From the NCBI RefSeq assembly GCF_001187555.1, contig NZ_LFIJ01000001.1, positions 1,824,078 to 1,888,077 of the forward strand: a DNA stretch of 64,000 nt, given 5' to 3'. This stretch comes from Gilvimarinus polysaccharolyticus (GTDB lineage: Bacteria > Pseudomonadota > Gammaproteobacteria > Pseudomonadales > Cellvibrionaceae). Positions 44,163 to 52,537 of the stretch are shown piece by piece. The position numbers and the translations under genes were made by a program. Every line of letters starts with the position of its first letter. Position 1 is the first letter of the stretch. The notes beneath the pieces are model-generated. The model was given only the letters and a program-made list of their open reading frames with translations. It searched no databases and had not been told where the DNA came from.

Positions 44163-45821
44163 ATGGCCAGTTCAAAAAACAAACCTGTCAATCTATCGGA
44201 GCGGCTAAATCGTCAATCTCGTACGGTCGATACGGTTAAAACAGACCCTACAATCCCGACTGAAGTCACCGTTACTTTGGACGAATTGGTGCCTAGTGAG
44301 TTCAATCCGCGCCAGTCGGTAAATCCAAAATACGATGACATCAAGGACTCAATCAAAGCACGAGGCATTGATCATCGTTTTAACGTCACTCGTAAGAGTG
44401 TTGACGATCCTTATCAGATTGCAGACGGCGGTAATACCCGTCTGCAGGCCTTGCAGGAGCTTTGGAAAGAAACCGGTGACGAAAAATTCTTTCGGCACCA
44501 AGTCACGTTTAAGCCATGGGTAGACGATGAAGAATCGTTAGCTGGCCATCTGGTCGAGAACGATCTACGCGGCGACATGAAACTCATTGAACGCGCGTTG
44601 GCCGCTAAGCGCTGGATTGCCTTAATTGAAGAGAAAGAAGGTAAGACGCTTTCAATGCGTAAGGTCTCAGAGCGCATGAAGTCCAAAGGATGGAGTATTG
44701 ATCACAGTAATCTTTCTGTCTTGTTGTATGCCGTAGATGGATTAGTTGAGTACGTTCCTGACCTTCTCTGGGCAGGGGCTGGCGTGCCTACAGTCAAAAA
44801 ACTTCGAAGTCATGAAAAAGCCTTCAAAGCCTATTGGGATTCACTCATTGAAAACGGCGAGCAACCCTCTGAGGAGTGGGAAACGTTGTGGCAAACAACG
44901 CTGAAAGAATTCGACGATATTTCTTTTGATTTCGATACGTTTTTTCAACAGTTGAGCATTAAATTTTCGGATGCTGTAGACGAACCTTATAGTGCTGTTA
45001 GCTCCGAAATTTTTAGCATTATGAACGGCGGTAAGCCTTCCGGTGTGAAGTCGCCGCAGCCTAACCACCCCATCGCGCAAGGTGACTCGCCATCGGCGCT
45101 TGGCGCGGTAGTGGCTGGTCACTCGCCGGCTCCCTCTCCCAGCACTGGCAGTAGTGAACAACCAACTCAGAGTGTCAACGGTCATACGCCCGCTGAGTCT
45201 CCAGCCAGAACAGTGGCCACTGAGACAGCGGACGATTTATCCTCCGCTAGCGCTACGCCCAGCGTGGTAGTCGGTGGTATTACAAGCACACAGGCAGAGC
45301 CAGAAGCTGCCATGCCAGAGCTAACGCTGGATAATTTGTTAGAGCAATCCTATATAGCGATCAGGGAGGTGACCGATGCCTATGATATCGGCCATCTGTT
45401 ACTCCCGACATTTGGGGAATACGAAGGTGCACCCGGTATTGGTTGGTATATTCCGTTGGAGTTTTACGACGGCTTTGACCAAATTCTATCTGAGCTAACC
45501 CCGATACAACGACTCTGGACGTACTCGTTGCTGATCCCGCTTATCGGGATCGCACACGATTGCGAAATGTACGGTCAAACAGAGGTGGTCGCTACGATCA
45601 ATGCGCTACTACCTAAGCGCTATGATCAGTTGTTGGACGACCATACCCTTCAGCAGGCTTACATCCACACATCAATGATCCGCACCTTGCCAGAGTTTGA
45701 CGGTGTCGACCCAGCGCACGTGCGCTGTAAGCACGGCTTGTTGGCCTTTGATCGCATTTTTGCGGCCCTACGGCGGCGTTTTAACGATGATTACACAAGT
45801 CTGTTTTTGGAACCCAAATAG
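44163..45821 (+). CDS. parB: ParB-family protein (ICE type, TIGR03764)
   Basis: 552 residues. ParB N-terminal domain with 'LVPSEFNPRQSVNPKYDDI' and 'IADGGNTRLQAL'; the latter has GGNTR in place of the GERR motif that binds CTP in chromosomal ParB. A helix-turn-helix is at about 160-195 ('LSMRKVSERMKSKGWSID'), then a Pro/Ser/Thr-rich linker (about 290-390) and a long C-terminal domain of unknown fold. Large size matches ICE ParB proteins. Confidence 0.84.
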   Translation: MASSKNKPVNLSERLNRQSRTVDTVKTDPTIPTEVTVTLDELVPSEFNPRQSVNPKYDDIKDSIKARGIDHRFNVTRKSVDDPYQIADGGNTRLQALQELWKETGDEKFFRHQVTFKPWVDDEESLAGHLVENDLRGDMKLIERALAAKRWIALIEEKEGKTLSMRKVSERMKSKGWSIDHSNLSVLLYAVDGLVEYVPDLLWAGAGVPTVKKLRSHEKAFKAYWDSLIENGEQPSEEWETLWQTTLKEFDDISFDFDTFFQQLSIKFSDAVDEPYSAVSSEIFSIMNGGKPSGVKSPQPNHPIAQGDSPSALGAVVAGHSPAPSPSTGSSEQPTQSVNGHTPAESPARTVATETADDLSSASATPSVVVGGITSTQAEPEAAMPELTLDNLLEQSYIAIREVTDAYDIGHLLLPTFGEYEGAPGIGWYIPLEFYDGFDQILSELTPIQRLWTYSLLIPLIGIAHDCEMYGQTEVVATINALLPKRYDQLLDDHTLQQAYIHTSMIRTLPEFDGVDPAHVRCKHGLLAFDRIFAALRRRFNDDYTSLFLEPK

Positions 45822-45848
45822 TTAATGCTTGCGCATGGAGGTATCGCT

Positions 45849-46409
45849 GTGGGGCGAGATAATAAACCATTAAATACTAAACAGCTGGCAACGCTTAATC
45901 GCGAAGCCCTGTATACCGCGGCCACGGCCGCACAGACATCAAACTACGCGCTTCTTAAAAAGATGGGCGTGGATGAAGCCTGCTACGACATGCTGAGATC
46001 TATCACCTTGCGGGCGCTGGATCGCATGAGGGACTTTCCCGCACCTTTGGTGGATGTGTCGTTTAACAGCAAGGCGCTGAGCAACTTTCTAAACCACCAG
46101 GTGAAAGAGCATACGGAAGAGTCGGATACCGACCGGTCAATCCGGTTAGGCATCCGACAGCCCATGCTTGCCAAGCTTACGGGCATTAGTCGTCGAGACT
46201 ACGATCAGCGCAAGCAAGCGCTGGGCCTGCCTCCCCAGGAGCGCGGTCGCATTGAGTCTCTTACCGAAGCCGAAGAGCTAGATGCGTTACGTCAATGGGA
46301 GCAGATGAAAGAGTCTAGGATTGGAGAGCTGTGTAAGCTATGCACGCTCTCTGAATCTACCGGCATTGGTATAGACCGGTTGTGGAACGCGATCATGGAG
46401 GGCATCTGA
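45849..46409 (+). CDS. DUF2857 family protein
   Basis: 186 residues from a GTG at 45849 with a GGAGGT site 7 bases upstream; an earlier ATG at 45825 would give 8 more residues. 'RQPMLAKLTGISRRDYDQRKQALGL' resembles a FlhC-like DNA-binding segment typical of DUF2857. In this element type the gene always follows parB. Overlaps the next gene by one base (TGATG). Confidence 0.78.
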   Translation: MGRDNKPLNTKQLATLNREALYTAATAAQTSNYALLKKMGVDEACYDMLRSITLRALDRMRDFPAPLVDVSFNSKALSNFLNHQVKEHTEESDTDRSIRLGIRQPMLAKLTGISRRDYDQRKQALGLPPQERGRIESLTEAEELDALRQWEQMKESRIGELCKLCTLSESTGIGIDRLWNAIMEGI

Positions 46410-47767
46410 TGTCCGACTTGTCTCCAATCATTCAGCAAGTCTCGTATGCCGAGCAAAGTTTGCTACAGCAGCGGCGTACCGACAGCGGCGGTGCTAATAA
46501 CGCCGGCAGCACCGGTAGCAGTATGGGCGTTATCTTCACGGGTAACTTTCATCACAGCGTCCCCAATCATTTAATCTTTGATGGTCAGTTGAGTCCTGCT
46601 GACAAGCTGCTATGGCAAGTATTGCGAGCTTTTATTTCAAACCCGAAAATGCCTGGCTATGTGCCTTCTCGCGAGGAGCTGAGTGCCGCGATGGTGTGTT
46701 CAGCGCCTACGGTGGCCAAGTCCCGAGCAACGCTTCGTATTAACCGCTGGATGACCTATTGCCGGACGGTGCGTGATGAGCGCCAGCGCTTCGTGGGTGA
46801 TGTTTATCTGCTCCACGATGAGCCGTTAAGCTTGGCTGACACGCTTGCATTGGATGCGGGTTATATCCACTTTTTGGAGGCACAAGTCAGCGGTGCCAGC
46901 GCGGGCAAAGCTAACCGAAACCTAGCAAGCTTGATGTTAAGTCAAGTTGAGGCTTTGGAGTCAACCCCCAGAAGTCCAACGCAATTGGAGTCGATAGAGG
47001 ACCGAATCAGGGAGGCGGCCTTTGGCGAACCTCGTTTCATCAAAACCATGCACGACGAGAGCCGTGTTAAAAATTTTAACACGGCTCAAAACGCCGGCAA
47101 TGTTGAAAATAGTCACGATGAACTCCCTGAGTACGGTGATTCAGGGCCTTCAGGGGAGATTCAAGCGAGCCATGATAAGATTTTTAACACGGGTTCCGAG
47201 AGCCATGTTAAAAATTTTAACATGGCTTTTGATCAAAATTTGTCCGGCAAAGAAAATTTTTTACACGGCTCTGGAAAAAATAATTTTTTTAATTCCCGTA
47301 GTATTTGTAGTAGTAGTATTAATATTAATAAATATATTACTACGCGCGTACGCGATGAGCCCTCCGAAAACACCCAAATCAACCCGCTACCGCAATCCGA
47401 GCCCAGTGAACTCTTGACCGATTGCTTGGGCGGAGCCCACATGGGCTGGCTGGTCAGCGAGGCGACCCAGCCGATGTTGTTTCTCTGGGAGATCTACCGG
47501 CCCAACATCCCCGTCCTTGGGCGCCTGCTCCTTGGTTTGCCAGATCAAGCTCGGCGCGAAGTGGTGTACCAGCTCTTCGGTCGCATGATCTTCAACCTCA
47601 AATTCCCTGGCACCGAGCCCATTCACAACATCGTCAGTTTTCTTCGAGCCCTCGTTGAACGCCGCAAAGCCGATTCGATGATGCTCGATGAATGGGGGCA
47701 GCTGGTCAAAGAGGCTGTGGAAGACGGTGAACCGCATTTCTTGATTGGCCAAGGGGGTGCGAAGTGA
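46409..47767 (+). CDS. STY4528-family replication protein of the element
   Basis: 452 residues, predicted replication initiator of the STY4528 type. N-terminal winged helix ('PSREELSAAMVCSAPTVAKSRATL') and C-terminal domain ('LVSEATQPMLFLWEIYRPNIP'). The middle (about 210-300) is low complexity and repeats 'VKNFN' and 'KIFNT' motifs, which come from DNA dyads discussed below. The ATG shares its A with the DUF2857 stop. Confidence 0.8.
   Translation: MSDLSPIIQQVSYAEQSLLQQRRTDSGGANNAGSTGSSMGVIFTGNFHHSVPNHLIFDGQLSPADKLLWQVLRAFISNPKMPGYVPSREELSAAMVCSAPTVAKSRATLRINRWMTYCRTVRDERQRFVGDVYLLHDEPLSLADTLALDAGYIHFLEAQVSGASAGKANRNLASLMLSQVEALESTPRSPTQLESIEDRIREAAFGEPRFIKTMHDESRVKNFNTAQNAGNVENSHDELPEYGDSGPSGEIQASHDKIFNTGSESHVKNFNMAFDQNLSGKENFLHGSGKNNFFNSRSICSSSININKYITTRVRDEPSENTQINPLPQSEPSELLTDCLGGAHMGWLVSEATQPMLFLWEIYRPNIPVLGRLLLGLPDQARREVVYQLFGRMIFNLKFPGTEPIHNIVSFLRALVERRKADSMMLDEWGQLVKEAVEDGEPHFLIGQGGAK
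47059..47275. repeat. Iteron-like dyads inside the replication gene
   Basis: Two near-identical palindromes: 47059-47087 (14-base arms around one base) and 47201-47227 (13-base arms), both with AACA(C/T)GGCT ends and a TTAAAAATTTTAA core. Two further half copies, near 47180 (TTTTTAACACGG) and 47256 (TTTTTTACACGGCT), follow, and the AT-rich stretch 47275-47345 lies next to them. Layout resembles a replication origin. Confidence 0.55.
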
Positions 47768-47769
47768 GG

Positions 47770-47919
47770 ATGCTCCCGAAAAGTGGGGTAAGTTACCCCA
47801 GTTTGAATCTGAATTCGATGCATCGGAAAAGTGTGGTCGCCGACCACACCCTGAACATGCTCCGGATGAATCCCGAGAGTGTTGTGCCCTACCCCACTCT
47901 GGAGGCTACCAATGCCTAG
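47770..47919 (+). CDS. Possible 49-residue ORF within tandem dyad repeats
   Basis: The frame has no ribosome site of note and overlaps a second frame. Three repeats of about 47-50 bases give a repeating peptide ('SGVSYPSLN', 'SVVADHTLN', 'SVVPYPTLE'). Could be noncoding DNA; listed for completeness. Confidence 0.25.
   Translation: MLPKSGVSYPSLNLNSMHRKSVVADHTLNMLRMNPESVVPYPTLEATNA
47778..47905. repeat. Three tandem imperfect repeats, each with a dyad
   Basis: Unit starts near 47778, 47825 and 47875 with consensus GAAAAGTG. Dyads: TGGGGTAA-G-TTACCCCA (47784-47800), GTGTGGTCG-C-CGACCACAC (47831-47849) and a looser AGAGTG/CACTCT (47876-47900). Loop sequences differ while pairing is kept. Confidence 0.55.
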
Positions 47920-48208
47920 AGTCGAATTTGTCTGGCATGCCCGCACGAGTGGCAGTCAAGTTCCCATCCCTGGGCTGACCACTGGAATTTGGCATGGAGA
48001 TAATCAGCCGCTTATCCAAGCCGTCTTGGTAAGCGCCACTCGCCTGCCTGGCAATCGATATCGCTTGGTGTTGTCCACCAGCGATCTGAGAATGCAGAAA
48101 CTCAACCAACAATGCCAACACAAACTTATGCCAAACGGTCAGCATGGGCCTGACGTTTACGTGCGTTGCAATATCGTAATCGGTGAATGTCTTGAGAGTC
48201 CGCAATGA
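47912..48208 (+). CDS. Hypothetical protein of the element
   Basis: 98 residues, with GGAGG 5 bases before the ATG. The sequence ('RVEFVWHARTSGSQVPIPGL', 'RYRLVLSTSDLRMQKL') has no family known to me. Overlaps the next gene by 4 bases (ATGA), so part of a small unit. Confidence 0.55.
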   Translation: MPRVEFVWHARTSGSQVPIPGLTTGIWHGDNQPLIQAVLVSATRLPGNRYRLVLSTSDLRMQKLNQQCQHKLMPNGQHGPDVYVRCNIVIGECLESPQ

Positions 48209-48522
48209 ACTGTGAATACGTGAGAGATACTTACAAAGTGCCTGCTGAGATTGGACGGCGGGTATCGGTGGATGGAAAGCTAGGGATTATTGCCGAAGAT
48301 CGTGGGCACCACCTTGGTGTAAATTTCGATGAAGACAAGCCTGGGATAGTTATCCCTTGTCATCCCACATGGCAAGTTGAATATCTAGAGTTCGGTACCG
48401 TTCGATCTGCCACCAAAAGTCAGCAACGCTACACCCGGTATCGTGAATACGGTGACGGCTTTGATAGTTTTATTGATTACTGCCGGTGGGATACCGATCC
48501 AGAGCGGCCATGGAATTCTTAA
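48205..48522 (+). CDS. Small conserved ICE/phage-type protein
   Basis: 105 residues. 'GKLGIIAEDRGHHLGVNFDE' and 'IPCHPTWQVEYL' form a beta-rich SH3-like pattern that recurs in proteins of integrative elements and phages. No function known. Co-translated with the preceding gene. Confidence 0.55.
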   Translation: MNCEYVRDTYKVPAEIGRRVSVDGKLGIIAEDRGHHLGVNFDEDKPGIVIPCHPTWQVEYLEFGTVRSATKSQQRYTRYREYGDGFDSFIDYCRWDTDPERPWNS

Positions 48523-48538
48523 CGTTCCACGTGGAATA
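48523..48538. promoter_or_regulatory. parS-like site
   Basis: CGTTCCACGTGGAATA matches 14 of 16 bases of the Pseudomonas-type parS TGTTCCACGTGGAACA, with the CACGTG core and symmetric arms intact. It starts right after the 48205 gene and lies 2.7 kb past parB. Confidence 0.6.
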
Positions 48539-48550
48539 AAATTTGAAAAA

Positions 48551-48566
48551 GTGACCGTTAGGTCAC
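48551..48566. repeat. Short hairpin after the parS-like site
   Basis: GTGACC-GTTA-GGTCAC, a perfect 6-base stem, 12 bases after the parS-like dyad and before the next gene. No T-run, so not an obvious terminator. Confidence 0.35.
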
Positions 48567-48594
48567 GGCACGCTCAGACGGTTGGAGAATGAGT

Positions 48595-48831
48595 ATGGAG
48601 CAATTAAACCCAAGAACGCTGCGTGACATGGCAGTAGACTTGTCGTCAATGGCGTCTACCGCTGACGGTGAGTATGTCGAGGGCTACATACGAGGCGGTG
48701 CGGTATCGCTGATGATGTTGGCCAATAGTATTGAGCAGGGGCAGATTGAGATTACAGAAATTGAAGGTCACTTTGTGGAAATGATCAGTGACCGAAAACT
48801 TCAAAAGAAAATGCGCGAGTCTCGTTGGTGA
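48595..48831 (+). CDS. Small hypothetical protein of the element
   Basis: 78 residues from the ATG at 48595, which has GGAG 7 bases upstream; an ATG two codons earlier is too close to that site. Helical ('LRDMAVDLSSMASTADGEYVE'). No family recognised. Confidence 0.5.
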   Translation: MEQLNPRTLRDMAVDLSSMASTADGEYVEGYIRGGAVSLMMLANSIEQGQIEITEIEGHFVEMISDRKLQKKMRESRW

Positions 48832-48868
48832 GGCTGGTACAGATAATTTTAATGTAGGGGAATCAACC

Positions 48869-49720
48869 ATGGACACTGATACAAACTCGGAAGTTATTTT
48901 GGATTTTGATTTGGATGAAAAAGCGCAAGAACGGCGTGAGGCTCGTAAGAGTCTGAATCGGTCGCACCCTGATGGCGCGGATAGCCTTGTGAAGCCTGCC
49001 TCAGTACAGGGGCGACCAGGACGGCTTGAAACCGGCGGTGGCAAGATCACATTGGAGACACGTCAAGCACACGCATTGTTTTATGGGCGCCGAGGCGACA
49101 AGGAAAACAACGTTTTTCCGATTGTCGGCCTGGTGCGCTTCGCGAAGAATATCGCAGAGATTTGGCATGCGTCCGAGAATGATGATCCCTATGCAGATCT
49201 GACGCTGCTGGAAATTGAAGAAAAATTTGAGGATGCCGTTGCTTTTATTAAGGCGCAGAAGACGCACATCGAGCGGATGCTGGAGAACGAGTTGCAAGGC
49301 ATCGATATGCCGAACACTCACAGCGTCGATCCGGCTACGATGGATATTCAGTTTTACTCGCCGTGGGCCTATCGTGCGGCCATTGTGCTTACGCAATTTG
49401 ACCGTGCCGTGTTATCGGCTATGACCGCTAAGAAAATGGGTCTCATGTTTGAGGATGATTGGGCGGCCAGTATCGTTAAGTGCTCATCCATGATTCGAGC
49501 GGTATTTGAGGCGAGCCGGTTGTGGGTGAACACCTCAGTCAAGCGCGATGATATGGCGGCGAACAACAAGGTGGCCCAGCGAGCGGTTAAATTGTACGGG
49601 GCACATAAGCCGGCGCTGCCGGATATGCCTGAGGATGTCTTGACGGGTGAGCACCGTGCGAAATTAGCGCCGCGCATCAGAACGGGTGAGAATGCAGCTC
49701 GACAAGATTCACTATCATAA
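48869..49720 (+). CDS. Integrating conjugative element protein, TIGR03761 family
   Basis: 283 residues. Recognised as the PFL_4669/TIGR03761 family by its middle part ('LETRQAHALFYGRR', 'MDIQFYSPWAYRAAIVLTQFDRAVLSAM'). The family marks PFGI-1-like elements; its function is unknown. ATG at 48869 has an AGGGGA site; an upstream frame open to 48788 has no site. Confidence 0.82.
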   Translation: MDTDTNSEVILDFDLDEKAQERREARKSLNRSHPDGADSLVKPASVQGRPGRLETGGGKITLETRQAHALFYGRRGDKENNVFPIVGLVRFAKNIAEIWHASENDDPYADLTLLEIEEKFEDAVAFIKAQKTHIERMLENELQGIDMPNTHSVDPATMDIQFYSPWAYRAAIVLTQFDRAVLSAMTAKKMGLMFEDDWAASIVKCSSMIRAVFEASRLWVNTSVKRDDMAANNKVAQRAVKLYGAHKPALPDMPEDVLTGEHRAKLAPRIRTGENAARQDSLS

Positions 49721-49746
49721 ATTTGACAGAGAGGAATATCGGTCAC

Positions 49747-50319
49747 ATGGCGGTCATCTCTTTAAAAGGCCTTTTAATGGATAAGGGCGGTCACTCGGTT
49801 GACCGCTGGCGCGATCAGGTTGTGCAGCAGCTTCATGTTGCCGACCAGACCGCGCGAAACGTTGTTAAGGACTGGAGTCGCTTTAACGGCCCTGGGAATG
49901 ATTACATCACCCTATGTTATACCCAGAGAGGCGGAAGTCACGTTAAACGCTTTGATCTGCCTGAGGCGCGCGTAGGCGACCTACGGTGGCGAGTCATGAT
50001 CAAGGGGCAGAAGTTTGGGTTTGCGCTTCACTCGTTTGTGAGGCTGACATCGGGTGTGCGCGAGCGAGTCGATAATTCCGCGAAGGTAGCGTCCATGATC
50101 AGTCACATGAAAACCGAATCGCCTGAGTTGGTTGAGCGAATGTACGCCTATGATGCGGTGGCTATGAGATTACGAGCTGAGATAGATTCGTATCAGGCCA
50201 TCTTTAAATCGTTGGTAATGGCGCAGGTGTGGAAAGACGATGTTTCATGTCAGTCGTTTTCATTCGTCGATAGCAAAACAATTCTTCAGCGATCAGCCGT
50301 AAAGAATTTTGAAGTGTGA
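49747..50319 (+). CDS. DUF3158 family integrative element protein
   Basis: 190 residues, DUF3158. Conserved positions include 'RWRVMIKGQKFGFALHSFVRL' and the N-terminal 'LKGLLMDKGGHSVDRWRDQV'. Always found between TIGR03761 and ssb genes in this type of element. ATG at 49747, 13 bases past GAGG. Confidence 0.75.
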   Translation: MAVISLKGLLMDKGGHSVDRWRDQVVQQLHVADQTARNVVKDWSRFNGPGNDYITLCYTQRGGSHVKRFDLPEARVGDLRWRVMIKGQKFGFALHSFVRLTSGVRERVDNSAKVASMISHMKTESPELVERMYAYDAVAMRLRAEIDSYQAIFKSLVMAQVWKDDVSCQSFSFVDSKTILQRSAVKNFEV

Positions 50320-50363
50320 TTTGTTTATAAAATTATTTGCACAAAGTAAGAACAATTTAATAG

Positions 50364-50464
50364 TTGTTCGGTATCGCACTCGCGTTATACTGAACCAACT
50401 TGCCAACAGTCCGACCGACTAAGCGAGTGCGCAATTTGCGGGGGTTCGCCCCCGTTTCTTTTCC
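50364..50464 (+). ncRNA. Promoter plus short terminated transcript upstream of ssb
   Basis: TTGTTC (50364-50369), 16-base gap, TATACT (50386-50391) suggests a start near 50398. A GGGGG-TTCG-CCCCC hairpin with TTTCTTTT (50439-50464) would end a transcript of about 67 bases. A 9-base dyad, CGCACTCGC (50375-50383) with GCGAGTGCG (50423-50431), links promoter and transcript. Could be a small RNA or ssb attenuator. Confidence 0.5.
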
Positions 50465-50564
50465 CCCCTCCTAATTTGCACACCTCTTGTTCAGTTAAAA
50501 GCTCTAACCCGTTCATAATTTTAAGTATCCTCAATCCTCCAAAATTATATTGAGAGGATGTCCC

Positions 50565-50984
50565 ATGGCGTTGAGCATATTTGCCCACGAAGGCAACGTA
50601 GGTTCTTTTGAGCTAAAAACGGTACCGGTGAACGGCGAAGAGAAATCCGTATTAAACATATCCTTCCGCGCTGATGTGAAATCGCGCGGTGCATCGGGAG
50701 ATTGGGACAAAGATCAAGGCTTTTGGGTTGACGTTGAGTATTGGGGTAAGCGCGCTAAGCTTGTGGCAGATCTTTTGAAAGTGGGTGCTCGAATCATCGT
50801 GCTCGGCGAGCAGAGAATGGAGTCATTTCCATCCAATGATCCCAGCACACACGGTCAAGATATTCACCGCCTTAAAGTACGCGCGGATTCCATCTCGTTT
50901 TCATCAATGGGCATTGAGTCCATCCAATACAAACCCAAGGCTGGTCCAGCAAACTCACAGAACGGAGCGCTTCCTCAAGGCTGA
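50565..50984 (+). CDS. ssb: Single-stranded DNA-binding protein of the element
   Basis: 139 residues. OB-fold typical of SSB ('VLNISFRADVKSRGASGDWDKDQGFWVDVEYWG', 'ADLLKVGARIIVLGEQRMESF') without the acidic DDDIPF-like tail of the host SSB; it ends instead 'NSQNGALPQG'. Probably protects transferred DNA strands. ATG at 50565 has a GAGAGGAT site upstream. Confidence 0.82.
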   Translation: MALSIFAHEGNVGSFELKTVPVNGEEKSVLNISFRADVKSRGASGDWDKDQGFWVDVEYWGKRAKLVADLLKVGARIIVLGEQRMESFPSNDPSTHGQDIHRLKVRADSISFSSMGIESIQYKPKAGPANSQNGALPQG

Positions 50985-51016
50985 TCTCTCTATGAACCAC
51001 ATCGCGGGGGCAGGCG

Positions 51017-51262
51017 ATGGAAACCAAAAACTTCTTGCGGAGTCTGCAAGCATTTGAACGTGATTTATTAAGGCTGCAACAAGTATCTCTGGATAAAAAT
51101 GTAACGATCATTGACCCAGAGGAAAAGTTGTTTAACCGAATCGGGGTGATCAAATCATTAAAAATGACGAACACATGTATTTACCTAAACATTGAAGTTG
51201 GTTCAAAAGTTGGGTTGTACAGGTTGGAGCAACTGGGCGTATTTCGAACGCCCCTACATTAA
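51017..51262 (+). CDS. Small hypothetical protein preceding pilL
   Basis: 81 residues, no family. N-terminal coiled-coil-like 'NFLRSLQAFERDLLRLQQ'. Lies between ssb and pilL with an 8-base gap to pilL start. A GGGGGC site near the ATG is weak. Confidence 0.45.
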   Translation: METKNFLRSLQAFERDLLRLQQVSLDKNVTIIDPEEKLFNRIGVIKSLKMTNTCIYLNIEVGSKVGLYRLEQLGVFRTPLH

Positions 51263-51269
51263 ACCGGCG

Positions 51270-52529
51270 ATGATTATGAGATATGTATTACTGATAGCAC
51301 TGACACTTTCTGTGTCGACCGGCTGGGCGGGACAAGATCCGGTGACCATCAAAACGGATCGATACACGTTGGCTTTAATGGAGCCGACACGCACTTCGGT
51401 TAATCCACTGCAAACAGTCGTTACGGCCGCTTTTGCCACGAACATTATTACCATCGGTGAAGCCGTCGATGAAGTCTTGGATGGGACAGGCTATCGCGTT
51501 CGTCGCAATGCCGATCAAACCCATCGGGGGATTTATCTTGATTCAATTCTGCTGAATCAGCCCCTACCGGCCGCACATCGTGAGCTGGGACCATTGCCGC
51601 TGATTGAGATCCTTCAAGTGATCGCGGGCTCCTCCTGGACGGTGAAGGGATCGGATCTTTCTCGGACGGTAACGTTCAGTTTGAATGACGCCGCCGCTCC
51701 TTTGGGATCGCTTTTGGATTTACTGGTCGATGAAGTCGATGACTTGGCTTACACCATGCGCGCGCCCACGGAGTATGTGAGCACTCAAGGATTGGCGGCT
51801 GAACACTATGAGCCCAATGCAACGACAAGTCGCCGAAATGAAGCTGGCAGCCAGAACGAGACTCGCCAAATGGGTGCCGAAATGGTCTCTGACGCGAATC
51901 TAAAGCATTCCCTACCATTACGTGAGGTTGCCGGCGCAATATCGCCAGAGAGCGGTTCTATAGCGGCTGAGCCCGTTTCGGCTCAAGCCGGCGGAACCGA
52001 AGTTGAGATCACCTTGCTTGAAGGTGAGAGTCTGGTGTCGGCCATCATGAAACTTCAGTCGGGATTTTCGATTGATAATGTTGTGTACAGCGTTCGCGAT
52101 AAGTCGCTTGACATCAACCGTCTCACGATCAGTGACGACATCGATGTCAGTGAGGAGTGGGTTCATCGTCAGTCCATTGAATTAAACGAGTTATTAACGG
52201 GCTTTGTTGTGGCAGCCGGTGATGAGAACACCCTGATCATTACCGACAATCGGTCATTACTGCCCACCAATACCGTTGTCTTCGATGTGAAGCCTGGGAG
52301 TGTCCAAAGCAACGCCAAGCGTCTACTGGCCGAGCTGGGCTGGCAGATGCCTTTCAAGGATGGCTGGCAGGCCCAGGACTATCCCATTACATCGTCTTTC
52401 CCTATCGCGATATCAAGAGAAGATCCACGTCAGGCCTTCAGTGAATTGCTCTCTGAGTACCCGATTCAAGCGCGACTTAATCCAAGCACCGAAACCGTGA
52501 ATTTCGTGCGACGTAATCCAAACCAGTAG
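51270..52529 (+). CDS. pilL: Type IVb pilus protein PilL (TcpQ-domain)
   Basis: 419 residues with a signal peptide ('LLIALTLSVSTGWAG'). N-terminal PilL domain to about 155 ('TIGEAVDEVLDGTGYRVRRN'), a linker, then a C-terminal TcpQ-type domain ('GSVQSNAKRLLAELGWQMP'). Supports secretin assembly. Begins the pil operon; ATG also possible two codons later. Confidence 0.8.
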   Translation: MIMRYVLLIALTLSVSTGWAGQDPVTIKTDRYTLALMEPTRTSVNPLQTVVTAAFATNIITIGEAVDEVLDGTGYRVRRNADQTHRGIYLDSILLNQPLPAAHRELGPLPLIEILQVIAGSSWTVKGSDLSRTVTFSLNDAAAPLGSLLDLLVDEVDDLAYTMRAPTEYVSTQGLAAEHYEPNATTSRRNEAGSQNETRQMGAEMVSDANLKHSLPLREVAGAISPESGSIAAEPVSAQAGGTEVEITLLEGESLVSAIMKLQSGFSIDNVVYSVRDKSLDINRLTISDDIDVSEEWVHRQSIELNELLTGFVVAAGDENTLIITDNRSLLPTNTVVFDVKPGSVQSNAKRLLAELGWQMPFKDGWQAQDYPITSSFPIAISREDPRQAFSELLSEYPIQARLNPSTETVNFVRRNPNQ

Positions 52530-52537
52530 GGGCAGAT

